DNA of 27,386 nt, taken from contig DLGU01000169.1 of the NCBI GenBank assembly GCA_002482865.1, positions 1 through 27,386 of the forward strand, read 5' to 3'. How positions within the stretch are numbered: the stretch's first letter is position 1; every line of letters begins with the position of its first letter. Below the pieces are notes generated by a model that was not told the DNA's origin, did no database searches, and was given only the letters and a program-made list of their open reading frames with translations. A program made the translations under genes and the position numbers. Positions 19,398-26,498 of this stretch are shown here, piece after piece. Source of the DNA: Porphyrobacter sp. UBA7686. GTDB taxonomy: Bacteria > Pseudomonadota > Alphaproteobacteria > Sphingomonadales > Sphingomonadaceae.

Positions 19398-19574
19398 TCA
19401 ATCTGTTTGCGGCGGCTCGCCCGAAGGAATCGGGCCGGGCTGCGTCGGCTCGTTCGGCTTCTTCTTGCGCTTGTTCGTATAGAGCAGCGCGGCAGCAATG
19501 GCTGCCGATCCGATGGCACCGGCAGCAGCAATCGCGGCGTTGCGGGTGGTGTTCGATTTGGGCTTGTCGGTCAT
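19398..19574 (-). CDS. 58-residue single-span membrane protein between leuC and leuD
   Basis: A short gene with ATG at 19574 and AAGG seven to ten bases upstream. The protein starts [12 protein letters not shown], then an alanine-rich hydrophobic helix (about residues 13-33, ending ALLYT), then a basic patch NKRKKKP and a proline-rich tail ending PPQTD. The topology suggests one membrane span with the basic stretch on the cytoplasmic side. It lies 45 bases after leuC and 13 before leuD, in the same direction, so it is presumably co-transcribed. I do not recognise a family; the codon pattern, ribosome site and clean helix argue that it is real. Confidence 0.68.
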   Translation of the reverse strand: MTDKPKSNTTRNAAIAAAGAIGSAAIAAALLYTNKRKKKPNEPTQPGPIPSGEPPQTD

Positions 19575-19619
19575 GATGTTACCTTGCGCCTCACGCGGCG
19601 GGGTTTCAAGGGGCTGGCG

Positions 19620-21050
19620 TCACACCAGTTCGCGCACGTCGGTGAGCCGCCCGGTGACAGCGGCAGCGGCGGCCATGGCAGGGGAGACCAAGTGCGTGCG
19701 CGCGCCCGGGCCTTGCCGGCCGACGAAATTGCGGTTGCTGGTCGACGCGCAGCGTTCGCCCGGCGGCACCTTGTCAGGGTTCATGCCGAGGCACGCCGAG
19801 CAGCCCGGCTCGCGCCATTCGAAGCCCGCGTCGGTAAAGATGCGGTCGAGGCCCTCGTCCTCGGCCTGTGCCTTGACCAGACCGGAGCCCGGCACGACGA
19901 TCGCCCAGCGGACGTTGCCCGCCTTGTGGCGGCCCCTGAGGATCGAGGCTGCAGCGCGGAGGTCTTCGATCCGGCTGTTGGTGCAGCTGCCGATGAACAC
20001 GTTTTCGATCGGCACCTCGGTCATCGGGGTGCCGGGGACAAGGCCCATGTAATCGAGGCTCTTTTGCACAGCGACCCGCTTGGACTCGTCGGCAAAATCT
20101 TCAGGCGAGGGCACGCGCCCGCCGATTGGCACCACGTCTTCCGGGCTGGTACCCCAGGTGACGCTCGGCTCCACATCGGCAGCGTTGATCGTGACCGACT
20201 TGGCGAACATTGCGCCGTCATCAGAATGGAGGGTGCGCCAATACGCAACCGCCGCGTCCCATTCCGCGCCTTGCGGGGCCATGGGGCGGCCCTTGATGTA
20301 GGCGAAGGTGGTGTCATCCGGCGCGATCAGACCAGCGCGCGCGCCAGCCTCGATGCTCATGTTGCAGACCGTGAGGCGTTCCTCGACCGTCATCCGCTGG
20401 AACACGGCCCCGAGATATTCGATCACGTAGCCAGAACCGCCCGCTGCGCCGATCCGCCCGATAATGTGGAGGATCAGGTCCTTCGCACTGATGCCGGGGC
20501 CAAGATCGCCTTCGACGCGCACTTCCATCGGCTTCGATTGCTGAAGCAGCAGCGTCTGCGTCGCCAGAACATGTTCGACTTCGCTCGTCCCGATCCCGAA
20601 CGCCAGCGCGCCGAGCCCGCCATGACAGGCGGTGTGCGAATCGCCGCAGACGATGGTCGTGCCGGGCAGCGAAAAGCCCTGTTCCGGCCCGACCACATGG
20701 ACGATGCCTTGTTCTTTGGCGGTCGCGGGAATGTAGCGGATGCCGAACGCGGGTGCGTTGACTTCGAGCGCGGCAAGCTGCGCTGCGCTTTCGGGATCGG
20801 CGATGGGCACCGGCGCGCCCTTGGCATCAATCCGCGCGGTTGTCGGCAGGTTGTGGTCGGGCACTGCCAGGGTCAATTCGGGCCGCCGCACCGGACGGCC
20901 AGCCACTTTCAGCGCCTCGAAAGCCTGCGGGCTCGTCACTTCGTGCACCAGATGGCGGTCGATATAGATCAGCGCCGTCCCGTCATCGCGCGTCTCCACG
21001 ACATGCGCGTCCCAGATCTTTTCGTAGAGGGTGCGAGGGCGGCTTGCCAT
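19620..21050 (-). CDS. leuC: 3-isopropylmalate dehydratase large subunit
   Basis: A 476-residue aconitase-superfamily subunit. Fe-S ligands are visible in [12 protein letters not shown] and in the [10 protein letters not shown] motif, and ARxDAHVVE-like [26 protein letters not shown] and [13 protein letters not shown] are all present. It forms isopropylmalate isomerase with LeuD. I chose the ATG giving [13 protein letters not shown] because family members begin there; an ATG four codons upstream and a longer frame exist. First gene of a leuC, small membrane protein, leuD and possibly quinone reductase unit. Confidence 0.95.
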   Translation of the reverse strand: MASRPRTLYEKIWDAHVVETRDDGTALIYIDRHLVHEVTSPQAFEALKVAGRPVRRPELTLAVPDHNLPTTARIDAKGAPVPIADPESAAQLAALEVNAPAFGIRYIPATAKEQGIVHVVGPEQGFSLPGTTIVCGDSHTACHGGLGALAFGIGTSEVEHVLATQTLLLQQSKPMEVRVEGDLGPGISAKDLILHIIGRIGAAGGSGYVIEYLGAVFQRMTVEERLTVCNMSIEAGARAGLIAPDDTTFAYIKGRPMAPQGAEWDAAVAYWRTLHSDDGAMFAKSVTINAADVEPSVTWGTSPEDVVPIGGRVPSPEDFADESKRVAVQKSLDYMGLVPGTPMTEVPIENVFIGSCTNSRIEDLRAAASILRGRHKAGNVRWAIVVPGSGLVKAQAEDEGLDRIFTDAGFEWREPGCSACLGMNPDKVPPGERCASTSNRNFVGRQGPGARTHLVSPAMAAAAAVTGRLTDVRELV

Positions 21051-21129
21051 GATCGGGTCCATTATTCGGGGGTGAAAGTGCGGCCCAATAGTCACGATTG
21101 CCGAGCCGTGGCAAGATTGCGGCAATTCA

Positions 21130-21159
21130 TCGACACGCCTTGGTAGAAATTGTCATAAT
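21130..21159 (+). promoter_or_regulatory. Possible promoter for the thioesterase gene
   Basis: TCGACA (21130-21135) and CATAAT (21154-21159) are separated by 18 bases, each matching five of six consensus positions. The implied start would lie about a dozen bases before the thioesterase ATG, giving a very short leader. Confidence 0.38.
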
Positions 21160-21178
21160 CTTGCGCTAGCTTACAGCC

Positions 21179-21595
21179 ATGTCAGCAAACGAATCCCCCG
21201 CCGTGGCCTTTCTTCACCCGATCATCGTCCAACCGGGTGACATCGACTTCATGGGCCACGTCAACAACGCCCGTTACCTCAACTGGGTGCAGGACGCGGT
21301 GCTGGCGCATTGGCGCGGGATTGCTCCGGCTGAGGATGTGGCTAGCAAGGCGTGGGTCGCGCTCAAGCACGAGATCACCTATCGCAAACCCGCCTTCCTT
21401 GAAGATGACGTGATCGCGCAGACGGTGCTCGAACGCTTCAACGGCGCACGGGCATTCTACTCCACGCTGATCAAGCGCGGCGAAGAGGTGCTGGCCGAAG
21501 TGCAATCGAGCTGGTGCTGCATCGATGCCGAAACCCTCCGCCCCGCGCGCATCGGCGAACATCTGCGCGAATTCTTCTTCCCCAAGGGGGAGTGA
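21179..21595 (+). CDS. Hotdog-fold acyl-CoA thioesterase (4HBT/YbgC type)
   Basis: A 138-residue single hotdog domain. The family motif QPGDIDFMGHVNNARYLNW (residues 18-36) contains the catalytic aspartate (Asp23) and the HVNN loop. ITYRKPAFLEDDV (residues 65-77) is the following central strand region. It should hydrolyse short or aromatic acyl-CoA esters in the cytoplasm; the substrate is not evident. It is divergent from leuC with about 130 bases between them. No classical ribosome site is seen, consistent with a short leader. Confidence 0.88.
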   Translation: MSANESPAVAFLHPIIVQPGDIDFMGHVNNARYLNWVQDAVLAHWRGIAPAEDVASKAWVALKHEITYRKPAFLEDDVIAQTVLERFNGARAFYSTLIKRGEEVLAEVQSSWCCIDAETLRPARIGEHLREFFFPKGE

Positions 21596-21712
21596 GGGCG
21601 CGGAAGGCGTGCCCGTTGGCCGCGCTGATTACGTTCGGTTCCTAACAAGTGATGTTGCAATTCGGGCAGCAATGTCCGTGGGTGATTGCGTATTACCAGT
21701 TAGGAAAACGAG

Positions 21713-21994
21713 ATGACCGAAGAACGCATCACTGAAACGCGCACGCCTGAAGGCAACACTCACACAACCACGACAATCGTCTCCGACCGGCCAAGTTCTG
21801 GCGGCGGCACCAAGTGGGTCGGGTTGGTCGTGTTGGTTCTGATCGCCGTAGCGGCGCTGTATGTATTCTCGCAGATGAGCAACTCCGAAGCGTCCAAGGA
21901 CGCTGCCGTTGGCGAAGCCGCTCAACAGGTCGGCGATGCTGCCGAGCAAGTCGGCGCAGCTGCCGAGGAGGCCGTCGATAAGGTCACGAATTGA
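21713..21994 (+). CDS. 93-residue single-span membrane protein of unknown function
   Basis: The N-terminal 33 residues are polar and rich in Thr and Glu (MTEERITETRTPEGNTHT). One hydrophobic helix follows (about 35-53, VGLVVLVLIAVAALYVF). The rest is an alanine- and glutamate-rich amphipathic tail with a repeated AAxxVGxAAEQVG pattern, which should form a helix like those of stress-associated or YtxH-like proteins. AGGAAAACGAG precedes the ATG. It is followed 140 bases later by a GlsB-family gene in the same direction. No confident family; a stress-related envelope role is an inference from the neighbour. Confidence 0.72.
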   Translation: MTEERITETRTPEGNTHTTTTIVSDRPSSGGGTKWVGLVVLVLIAVAALYVFSQMSNSEASKDAAVGEAAQQVGDAAEQVGAAAEEAVDKVTN

Positions 21995-22134
21995 GCGCAG
22001 TGCTCAATCTCTGAGCGGCTCATTTGTCGGCAGGATGGATGTCACTGGCGGCCCCGGCGCGCCAGACTTGGCCAATAGGATCGACCAAGCGACGCTGACA
22101 TTCCGCCGTCATGATACAGATTGGAAAAACTGAA

Positions 22135-22389
22135 ATGAACTTGATAATCCTTTTGATCGTCGGCGGTTTGATCGGCTGGGTCGCCAGCATGTTGGTCGGC
22201 GGCGGCGGCGGTATTCTGATGAATGTTGTCGTGGGAATTGTGGGCGCGCTGCTCGCCGGATTTCTTCTCAATCCCTTGATCGGCGGCGGTAACATCCTCA
22301 GCGGCGATCTCAGCCTGAGCGCGATAGCCGTTTCGCTGCTGGGATCGATTATCTTGCTGGCGATCCTCAATCTGGTCCGGCGACGGTAG
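22135..22389 (+). CDS. GlsB/YeaQ/YmgE family stress-response membrane protein
   Basis: An 84-residue protein with the hallmarks of the transglycosylase-associated family: an opening IGWVASMLVGGGGG (residues 11-24) followed by further glycine-rich hydrophobic helices and a short basic end (VRRR). Three membrane segments are likely. Family members are typically induced in stationary phase or by osmotic and acid stress; their biochemical activity is unproven. I chose the ATG at MNLIILLIV because GGAAAAACTGAA lies just upstream; an ATG eight codons earlier lacks a ribosome site. An intrinsic terminator follows 24 bases after the stop. Confidence 0.87.
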   Translation: MNLIILLIVGGLIGWVASMLVGGGGGILMNVVVGIVGALLAGFLLNPLIGGGNILSGDLSLSAIAVSLLGSIILLAILNLVRRR

Positions 22390-22413
22390 GACTGAGCAGC
22401 AAAGCTTTGCAAC

Positions 22414-22449
22414 CAAAACGCCGGCGTCCCAAAGGGCGCCGGCGTTTTG
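22414..22449. terminator. Rho-independent terminator after the GlsB gene
   Basis: CAAAACGCCGGCG (22414-22426) pairs perfectly with CGCCGGCGTTTTG (22437-22449), and CCC/GGG extends the stem toward a small loop. The T stretch lies at the 3' side of the stem. It separates the stress-protein genes from crtW. Confidence 0.82.
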
Positions 22450-22544
22450 TTGTGCGCGATGAACCTTCGCGCAAACGCAATTGCCTTAGGGGCCGCGCGG
22501 TCTATACGCATCTGCATGGCTTGCCCGTGCGTATCCTTCGTTCG

Positions 22545-23342
22545 ATGAACCCGCAATTTGCCCCCGGCTTCACGCTGCCCAAGCGAACCTTGCAGAGCGC
22601 CATCGGCCTCGCGCTGGCGCTAGCGATAGCCGGGAGCTGGCTGGGCATCCACGCTTACGGTATGTTCGTTTTCGAATTGACCTGGAGCAACTGGCCTTTC
22701 GCGCTGGGGCTCGCAGCAGTGCAGTGCTGGCTTTCGGTCGGCGTGTTCATTGTCTGTCACGATGCGATGCACGGGACACTCGTGCCCGGTCAGCCGCGCA
22801 TCAACGGAGCAATCGGCGCGGTGCTGCTGGCGCTGTATGCGGGGTTCGCATGGAAGCAGCTGCGCGATGCGCATTTCGATCATCACAAGCTGGCCGGCCG
22901 TCCGGGCGATCCTGATTTCGATGAGCACAATCCGGGCAATTTCCTGCGCTGGTACGGCACCTTCTTCCGGCGCTATTTCGGCTGGCGCTCGATCCTGTTT
23001 GTGCACACCGTGGTCGGCATCTACTGGCTGGTGCTGGATATTCCGATGGTCCAGATCGTGCTGCTTTATGGACTGCCTGCGCTGGGATCATCACTCCAGC
23101 TGTTCTACTTCGGCACCTTCCGCCCGCACCGCCATGCGCCTGTCGAGGATGCAACGGACTTTGCTGACCGCCACAACACCCGTAGCGAGGATTTCGGTAC
23201 GATGGCGAGCCTCGCCTCGTGCTTCCATTTCGGCTATCATCTCGAACACCACCGTCGCCCCGATGTGCCGTGGTGGGCGCTGCCACGTGCGCGCCGGGCC
23301 GGGGTGGGCTGCGTTGAATTGATTGAGAAGGTGCCTGCATGA
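22545..23342 (+). CDS. crtW: Beta-carotene ketolase
   Basis: A 265-residue membrane di-iron oxygenase of the fatty-acid-desaturase superfamily. Histidine boxes are visible as HDAMHG, HFDHH, RPHRH and FHFGYHLEHH, between hydrophobic segments, matching bacterial CrtW. It adds the 4- and 4'-keto groups to beta-ionone rings, giving echinenone, canthaxanthin or, with CrtZ, astaxanthin-type pigments. I chose ATG 22545 (MNPQFAPGF); no clear ribosome site is seen and the frame is open upstream through the terminator, so the start is not certain. Its stop overlaps the crtZ start as ATGA. Confidence 0.93.
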   Translation: MNPQFAPGFTLPKRTLQSAIGLALALAIAGSWLGIHAYGMFVFELTWSNWPFALGLAAVQCWLSVGVFIVCHDAMHGTLVPGQPRINGAIGAVLLALYAGFAWKQLRDAHFDHHKLAGRPGDPDFDEHNPGNFLRWYGTFFRRYFGWRSILFVHTVVGIYWLVLDIPMVQIVLLYGLPALGSSLQLFYFGTFRPHRHAPVEDATDFADRHNTRSEDFGTMASLASCFHFGYHLEHHRRPDVPWWALPRARRAGVGCVELIEKVPA

Positions 23343-23875
23343 GCTGGCTCGCAATTTTCCTGACCGTGATATCCTCGCTGATCGGCATGGAGCTGTTCGC
23401 GTGGTATGCGCACAAGTACATCATGCACGGCTGGGGCTGGGGCTGGCACCGCGACCATCACGAGCCGCATGACAATGTGCTGGAAAAGAACGACCTGTTC
23501 GCGGTGGTGTTCGGCACGATCAACGCCGCGATGTATATCTACGGCTCACTCTACTGGGATTGGCTGTGGTGGTTTGCGGTCGGGATCACGCTTTACGGGG
23601 TGATCTACACGCTGGTTCACGATGGCTTGGTGCACCAACGCTATTGGAAGTGGGTGCCGCGCAAGGGCTACGCCAAGCGGCTGGTGCAGGCGCACAAGCT
23701 CCACCATGCGACCATTGGCAAAGAGGGCGGTGTCAGCTTCGGCTTCGTCTTTGCGCGTGATCCGGCCAAGCTGAAGGCCGAGCTCAAGGCGCAGAAGGAA
23801 GCAGGGCTGGCGGTGGTGCGTGACAGCGTCGGCGCGGGCGGTGACGGCTTCGAGACTGTGGGCCGCAACCTCTAA
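23339..23875 (+). CDS. crtZ: Beta-carotene hydroxylase
   Basis: A 178-residue membrane hydroxylase with the CrtZ histidine signature: HKYIMH, HRDHHEPHDN, HDGLVH and HKLHHA. It hydroxylates C3 and C3' of beta-ionone rings. The start overlaps the crtW stop by four bases, so the ketolase and hydroxylase are probably made at matched levels. No other carotenoid genes are in the window, so the precursor must come from a locus elsewhere. Confidence 0.94.
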   Translation: MSWLAIFLTVISSLIGMELFAWYAHKYIMHGWGWGWHRDHHEPHDNVLEKNDLFAVVFGTINAAMYIYGSLYWDWLWWFAVGITLYGVIYTLVHDGLVHQRYWKWVPRKGYAKRLVQAHKLHHATIGKEGGVSFGFVFARDPAKLKAELKAQKEAGLAVVRDSVGAGGDGFETVGRNL

Positions 23876-23881
23876 GGCTTG

Positions 23882-24058
23882 CTATCCTCTCCAGAGTTTA
23901 GCGATGAAGCCCGTCGCAGCCGCTATCCATGCCACCAGCATGGCGATGACGAAGGCGACTCCGGCAGCGACTTCCCAGCCGAGAAGGCTCAGCGGATAGC
24001 TGGCGAAAAGGGCCGCCCCCATGACGACCATGCACCAAAGGACGACCTTTTGGCTCAC
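23882..24058 (-). CDS. 58-residue two-helix membrane protein
   Basis: A short gene starting at GTG 24058, with GGA six bases upstream, and stopping at TAG seven bases beyond the convergent crtZ stop. The protein opens MSQKVVLWCMVVMGAALF, turns at SYPLSLLGWE, continues with a second hydrophobic helix (about residues 30-52) and ends KLWRG. Two membrane spans with a short loop are likely. It follows the VOC gene by 35 bases in the same direction. I recognise no family. The clean hydrophobic pattern and charged ends suggest a real product, though this is below usual gene-calling size limits. Confidence 0.62.
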   Translation of the reverse strand: MSQKVVLWCMVVMGAALFASYPLSLLGWEVAAGVAFVIAMLVAWIAAATGFIAKLWRG

Positions 24059-24093
24059 TCGTGTTCCGCCTGTACCGTCATTTTAGGCATGCA

Positions 24094-24474
24094 TCAGCCC
24101 CTAAGCTCCGTCAGGCTGAGGTTATTACCTTCGGGATCGTGAAACCATGCGATTTTGGTGCCTGATCCGGGGTGAGTCCAGACCCCGTCCCTGTCCTGTC
24201 CGAAGCCTTCGTAGATGGCAAACGCCACGCCTTTTTCCGCAAGTGCTGCGATTTCAGCGCCGATGTCGTCGACCTGCCAGCCGAGCACGGTGTGGGGGTT
24301 GGGCTCGTGGCCCTCGACCTTGGTGAGCCGGAGCAGGGTGCCAGCCAGATCATAATTGATCGCAAAGGGATCCTCACCCGTTTCGGTGAGGCCAAGAATT
24401 TCGGTGTAGAAGGCCCGCGCTTTGGGCAGATCGGCGGCAAGCACAAAGCAAACGGGTTTCGCATCGGTCAACAT
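24094..24474 (-). CDS. VOC superfamily (glyoxalase/bleomycin-resistance-like) protein
   Basis: A 126-residue protein with the beta-alpha-beta-beta-beta modules of the vicinal oxygen chelate fold. LPKARAFYTEILGL (residues 15-28) is the first module, and WQVDDIGAEIAAL with WFHDPEGNNLSLTEL is the second; the glutamate of LTE is the usual metal ligand position. The reaction cannot be told from sequence; isomerase, dioxygenase and antibiotic-binding members all look alike. GGGGGGAAACC precedes the ATG. It lies 83 bases downstream of sufE. Confidence 0.86.
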   Translation of the reverse strand: MLTDAKPVCFVLAADLPKARAFYTEILGLTETGEDPFAINYDLAGTLLRLTKVEGHEPNPHTVLGWQVDDIGAEIAALAEKGVAFAIYEGFGQDRDGVWTHPGSGTKIAWFHDPEGNNLSLTELRG

Positions 24475-24557
24475 GCTGGTTTCCCCCCAAGGGCGACTCG
24501 CGCGATGCAGCCGCACCCCCTCGCAACTTACGTCGGCAGCCGGGTGCCGCCAACCGT

Positions 24558-24968
24558 TCAGGCAGCCGCCAGCCGCGCGGCATGTTCCTTCACCAGCGCG
24601 ATCATGTTCGGCACGCCTTGGGTGCGGTTGCTCGATAGCTGGCTCTTGAGATCGAACGGGGCGAGCGCGCCCATCACGTCCATCTGCGCGACCTCGGCGG
24701 CGGGCCTGTCCTGCACGGCGGCGATTACCAGTGCGACGATCCCCTTGGTGATCGCGGCATTGCTGTCGGCGAGGAAATGCAGCTTCTGCTCCTCCTGCGA
24801 GGCGGGATAGACCCACACCGCCGCCGAACACCCGCGCACCAGTGTCGCATCAGTCTTGAGCGCATCAGGCATGGGTTCGAGCGTGCGGCCAAGCTCGATT
24901 AGCAGGCCGTAACGCTCGTCGCCTTCGAGGAATTCATACTCCTCGAGAATATCGGAAAGGGTGCGCAA
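24558..24968 (-). CDS. sufE: SufE family cysteine desulfurase acceptor
   Basis: A 136-residue SufE protein: the sulfur-accepting cysteine lies in VRGCSAAVWV (about residue 47) and the C-terminal SNRTQGVPNM loop is typical. SufE takes persulfide from SufS and passes it to the SUF iron-sulfur assembly machinery. The only in-frame start before the domain is TTG at 24968, supported by GGAG eight bases upstream; this rare start may lower expression. The rest of the suf cluster is not here, as is common for stand-alone sufE genes. Confidence 0.92.
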   Translation of the reverse strand: MRTLSDILEEYEFLEGDERYGLLIELGRTLEPMPDALKTDATLVRGCSAAVWVYPASQEEQKLHFLADSNAAITKGIVALVIAAVQDRPAAEVAQMDVMGALAPFDLKSQLSSNRTQGVPNMIALVKEHAARLAAA

Positions 24969-24977
24969 TTACTAACT

Positions 24978-25069
24978 CCGTTCGCCCTGAGCCTGTCGAA
25001 GGGCTGCTCTACTTTTGCGCAATTGCCCTAGAAGAAAGGGCGATGCTTCGACAAGCTCAGCATGAACGG
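24978..25069. repeat. REP-like inverted repeat
   Basis: Two 24-base arms (24978-25001 and 25046-25069) are inverted copies agreeing at 20 positions, sharing CTTCGACA, GCTCAG and GAACGG. They are separated by 44 bases. TTCGACAAGCTCAG elements of this kind recur in intergenic regions of many sphingomonads and relatives. The pair could fold into a long hairpin between the psp-type operon and sufE and may act as a transcript end or mRNA stabiliser. Confidence 0.75.
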
Positions 25070-25095
25070 GGTTGGGAGGAGGCAGTTCCGAGCAA

Positions 25096-25272
25096 TTACC
25101 CGCTCAGCCCCCCGGGCCGGGTGAGCGCATAGTAGATCACATAGAACCAGCTGAAGAAGCCGTGGACGATTGCCCAGATGATCGACTGGTTCACGCTCCA
25201 GCTGATCGCCACTGCAATCGCTGTGCCGAGACCGATACCCGCCTGCGTCGCAGTGTTGCGGGCTGTGCTCAC
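25096..25272 (-). CDS. 58-residue two-helix membrane protein ending the psp-type operon
   Basis: A short gene whose GTG start overlaps the stop of the preceding gene as GTGA. The protein opens MSTARNTATQ and has two hydrophobic segments: about residues 11-24 (AGIGLGTAIAVAIS) and 31-50 (IIWAIVHGFFSWFYVIYYAL), then a glycine-rich end. The position suggests it works with the coiled-coil membrane proteins encoded upstream, but it lacks their coil and TD motif. I recognise no family. Translational coupling to six upstream genes makes a real product likely. Confidence 0.7.
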   Translation of the reverse strand: MSTARNTATQAGIGLGTAIAVAISWSVNQSIIWAIVHGFFSWFYVIYYALTRPGGLSG

Positions 25273-25520
25273 AATTCGACCCCGCTGGCGATGGCTTCCA
25301 GCTTGCGGATGCGCTCCTTGAGGTCGGCCAGTTCGATCCGGGCGGTGCCGATGCTGGAACCGTCGGCAGCCGCAGGGTGGTGGGCGTTGCGGTCCAGCTC
25401 CTGCCGCTTGAGGTCAAGCCAGCCCTGCCAGCCACGCAGCAGCGCGGCGGCGATGACAATGATCGCGATCAGGCCGGACGTGGCGGTGATCACGGAAGGG
25501 TCGAGAAGCGGAGTGATCAT
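25269..25520 (-). CDS. PspB-like small membrane protein, array member 6
   Basis: An 83-residue protein: hydrophobic helix at about 13-28 (ATSGLIAIIVIAAALL), a linker, and a C-terminal coil RIELADLKERIRKLEAIASG (residues 61-80). This is the shortest member and the closest in size and shape to classical PspB, whose coil has the same ERIxxLE pattern. It has lost the TD and EIxALR extension found in the other five. The ATG overlaps the upstream stop as ATGA, and its own stop overlaps the next start as GTGA. A role as a PspA/PspC partner is inferred from context. Confidence 0.75.
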   Translation of the reverse strand: MITPLLDPSVITATSGLIAIIVIAAALLRGWQGWLDLKRQELDRNAHHPAAADGSSIGTARIELADLKERIRKLEAIASGVEL

Positions 25521-25828
25521 TTGCGCTGTTCCTCCTTCGCCTGCGGAAGGGCCCGCAGCGCTTCGATTTCGGCAGCGATCTGCGCCGTCACGCGCGCATC
25601 GCCGGTGTTGCTGTCGGTGACGATGCGTTCGAGCACCTTCACCCGTTCCTTGAGCTCGCTCACCTCGCGCCGTGCGGCTTCGATTTCGGCCAGGCTGCGG
25701 CCATCTTCGCGGGCCACGACCTTCTGGTTGCCGTCCTCGTCGGTGATGATGCCAGCCCGGGCCCGGATCGATTCGACGATCCCCCAGATTACAATTGCGA
25801 CCAGCGCGACGATTGCCCAACTGCTCAT
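25517..25828 (-). CDS. PspB-like small membrane protein, array member 5
   Basis: A 103-residue protein with one N-terminal helix (residues 3-19), a basic patch RARAG, an acidic linker and a coiled coil from about 45 to 95. The coil contains ERVKVLERIVTD (61-72) and AEIEALR (86-92), the two signatures of the array, with about six extra residues between them relative to other members. Overlaps both neighbours as ATGA. Predicted to be anchored in the inner membrane with the coil in the cytoplasm. Confidence 0.78.
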   Translation of the reverse strand: MSSWAIVALVAIVIWGIVESIRARAGIITDEDGNQKVVAREDGRSLAEIEAARREVSELKERVKVLERIVTDSNTGDARVTAQIAAEIEALRALPQAKEEQRK

Positions 25829-26139
25829 GATGCGACATTCTCAGTCTGGCGCTGTGCGGGGGCCAGCGAGAGGGTATCGCGGCGCAGCGCCTCGATCTCG
25901 TCCGCCAGCAGGCTGCCCCGGTCAGTGGCGATCCGTTCCAGCACCCGCAGACGGTCTTCGATCATCTGCTGGCGTTCAGCGATCTCGCGGATGCCGGTGG
26001 TGTGGGGGTCGGCAGGCGGCCGAGCGTCATGGCGCAGGTGCTTGCCCTGCATCACCTTGTCGACGATGCCGTTCAGCGTCAGCCCCGTGATCAGGACGAT
26101 CGCGACGATGGTCATCGCTATCAGAACCATTTCGGCCAT
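25825..26139 (-). CDS. PspB-like small membrane protein, array member 4
   Basis: A 104-residue protein: helix at about 4-22 (MVLIAMTIVAIVLITGL), a proline- and histidine-containing linker, then a coil with EDRLRVLERIATDRG (61-75) and ADEIEALRRD (79-88). Two adjacent start codons, GTG then ATG, follow the ribosome site GGGGGAA; the ATG has better spacing and overlaps the upstream stop as TGATG. The downstream overlap is ATGA. Confidence 0.78.
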   Translation of the reverse strand: MAEMVLIAMTIVAIVLITGLTLNGIVDKVMQGKHLRHDARPPADPHTTGIREIAERQQMIEDRLRVLERIATDRGSLLADEIEALRRDTLSLAPAQRQTENVAS

Positions 26140-26498
26140 CACGCTTCCCCCTTGTCCTTGAGACCGGACAGGGCGCGATCCCGCAGCGCATCGATTTCCG
26201 CACCGAGGTGGTAGCCCCCGTCGGTCACGATCCGTTCGACATTGACCAGCCGGTCCTTCATCGCACCGAGTTCAGCGCGCAGTTCGGCGTTTTCCTGGGT
26301 CAGCAGGGTGACGCGGTGTGCGGTCTCCTTGTCCGAGCCGGGTTTCAGTGACTGGCCCCACATGCCTTCAAGCGGATAACCGTTCTTGATTTTCATGCGG
26401 GTGGTCTGGAACGAGGCCAAAATCCCGAGCGCGCCGAGCGTAAAGCCGCCGCCGATGATCCAGCCGAGATACGGGAGAAAAGCGTCGAAATTCTCCAT
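26139..26498 (-). CDS. PspB-like small membrane protein, array member 3
   Basis: A 119-residue protein with a hydrophobic helix (about 9-29), then MKIKNGYPLEGMWGQS (35-50), a motif also present in member 2 as HGYALEDEWGG. The coil carries ENAELRAELGAMKDRL (69-84), VERIVTDGGY (87-96) and AEIDALRDR (100-108). The ATG overlaps the upstream stop as TAATG. The shared GYxLExxWG motif places members 2 and 3 as closer relatives in the central part, although their C-termini differ. Confidence 0.8.
   Translation of the reverse strand: MENFDAFLPYLGWIIGGGFTLGALGILASFQTTRMKIKNGYPLEGMWGQSLKPGSDKETAHRVTLLTQENAELRAELGAMKDRLVNVERIVTDGGYHLGAEIDALRDRALSGLKDKGEA

Noticed and set aside
17543..21146. Two very long plus-strand open frames (17543-19273 and 19230-21146) opposite the quinone reductase, leuD and leuC
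   Set aside because: Both are mirror images of well-recognised genes on the minus strand, span gene boundaries, and show no domains or ribosome sites.
22045..22065. CTGGCG/CGCCAG hairpin between the two small stress-protein genes
   Set aside because: Only a six-base stem without a T tract, so not supportable as a terminator or riboswitch.
22618..22631. CGCTAGCGATAGCC, similar to the LacI-type operator core
   Set aside because: It lacks the outer TG and CA bases and lies inside the crtW coding sequence, so chance is more likely.
24059..24084. Eight-codon open frame just upstream of the 58-residue gene at 24058, overlapping its start
   Set aside because: No ribosome site and no regulatory structure seen; an accidental short frame.
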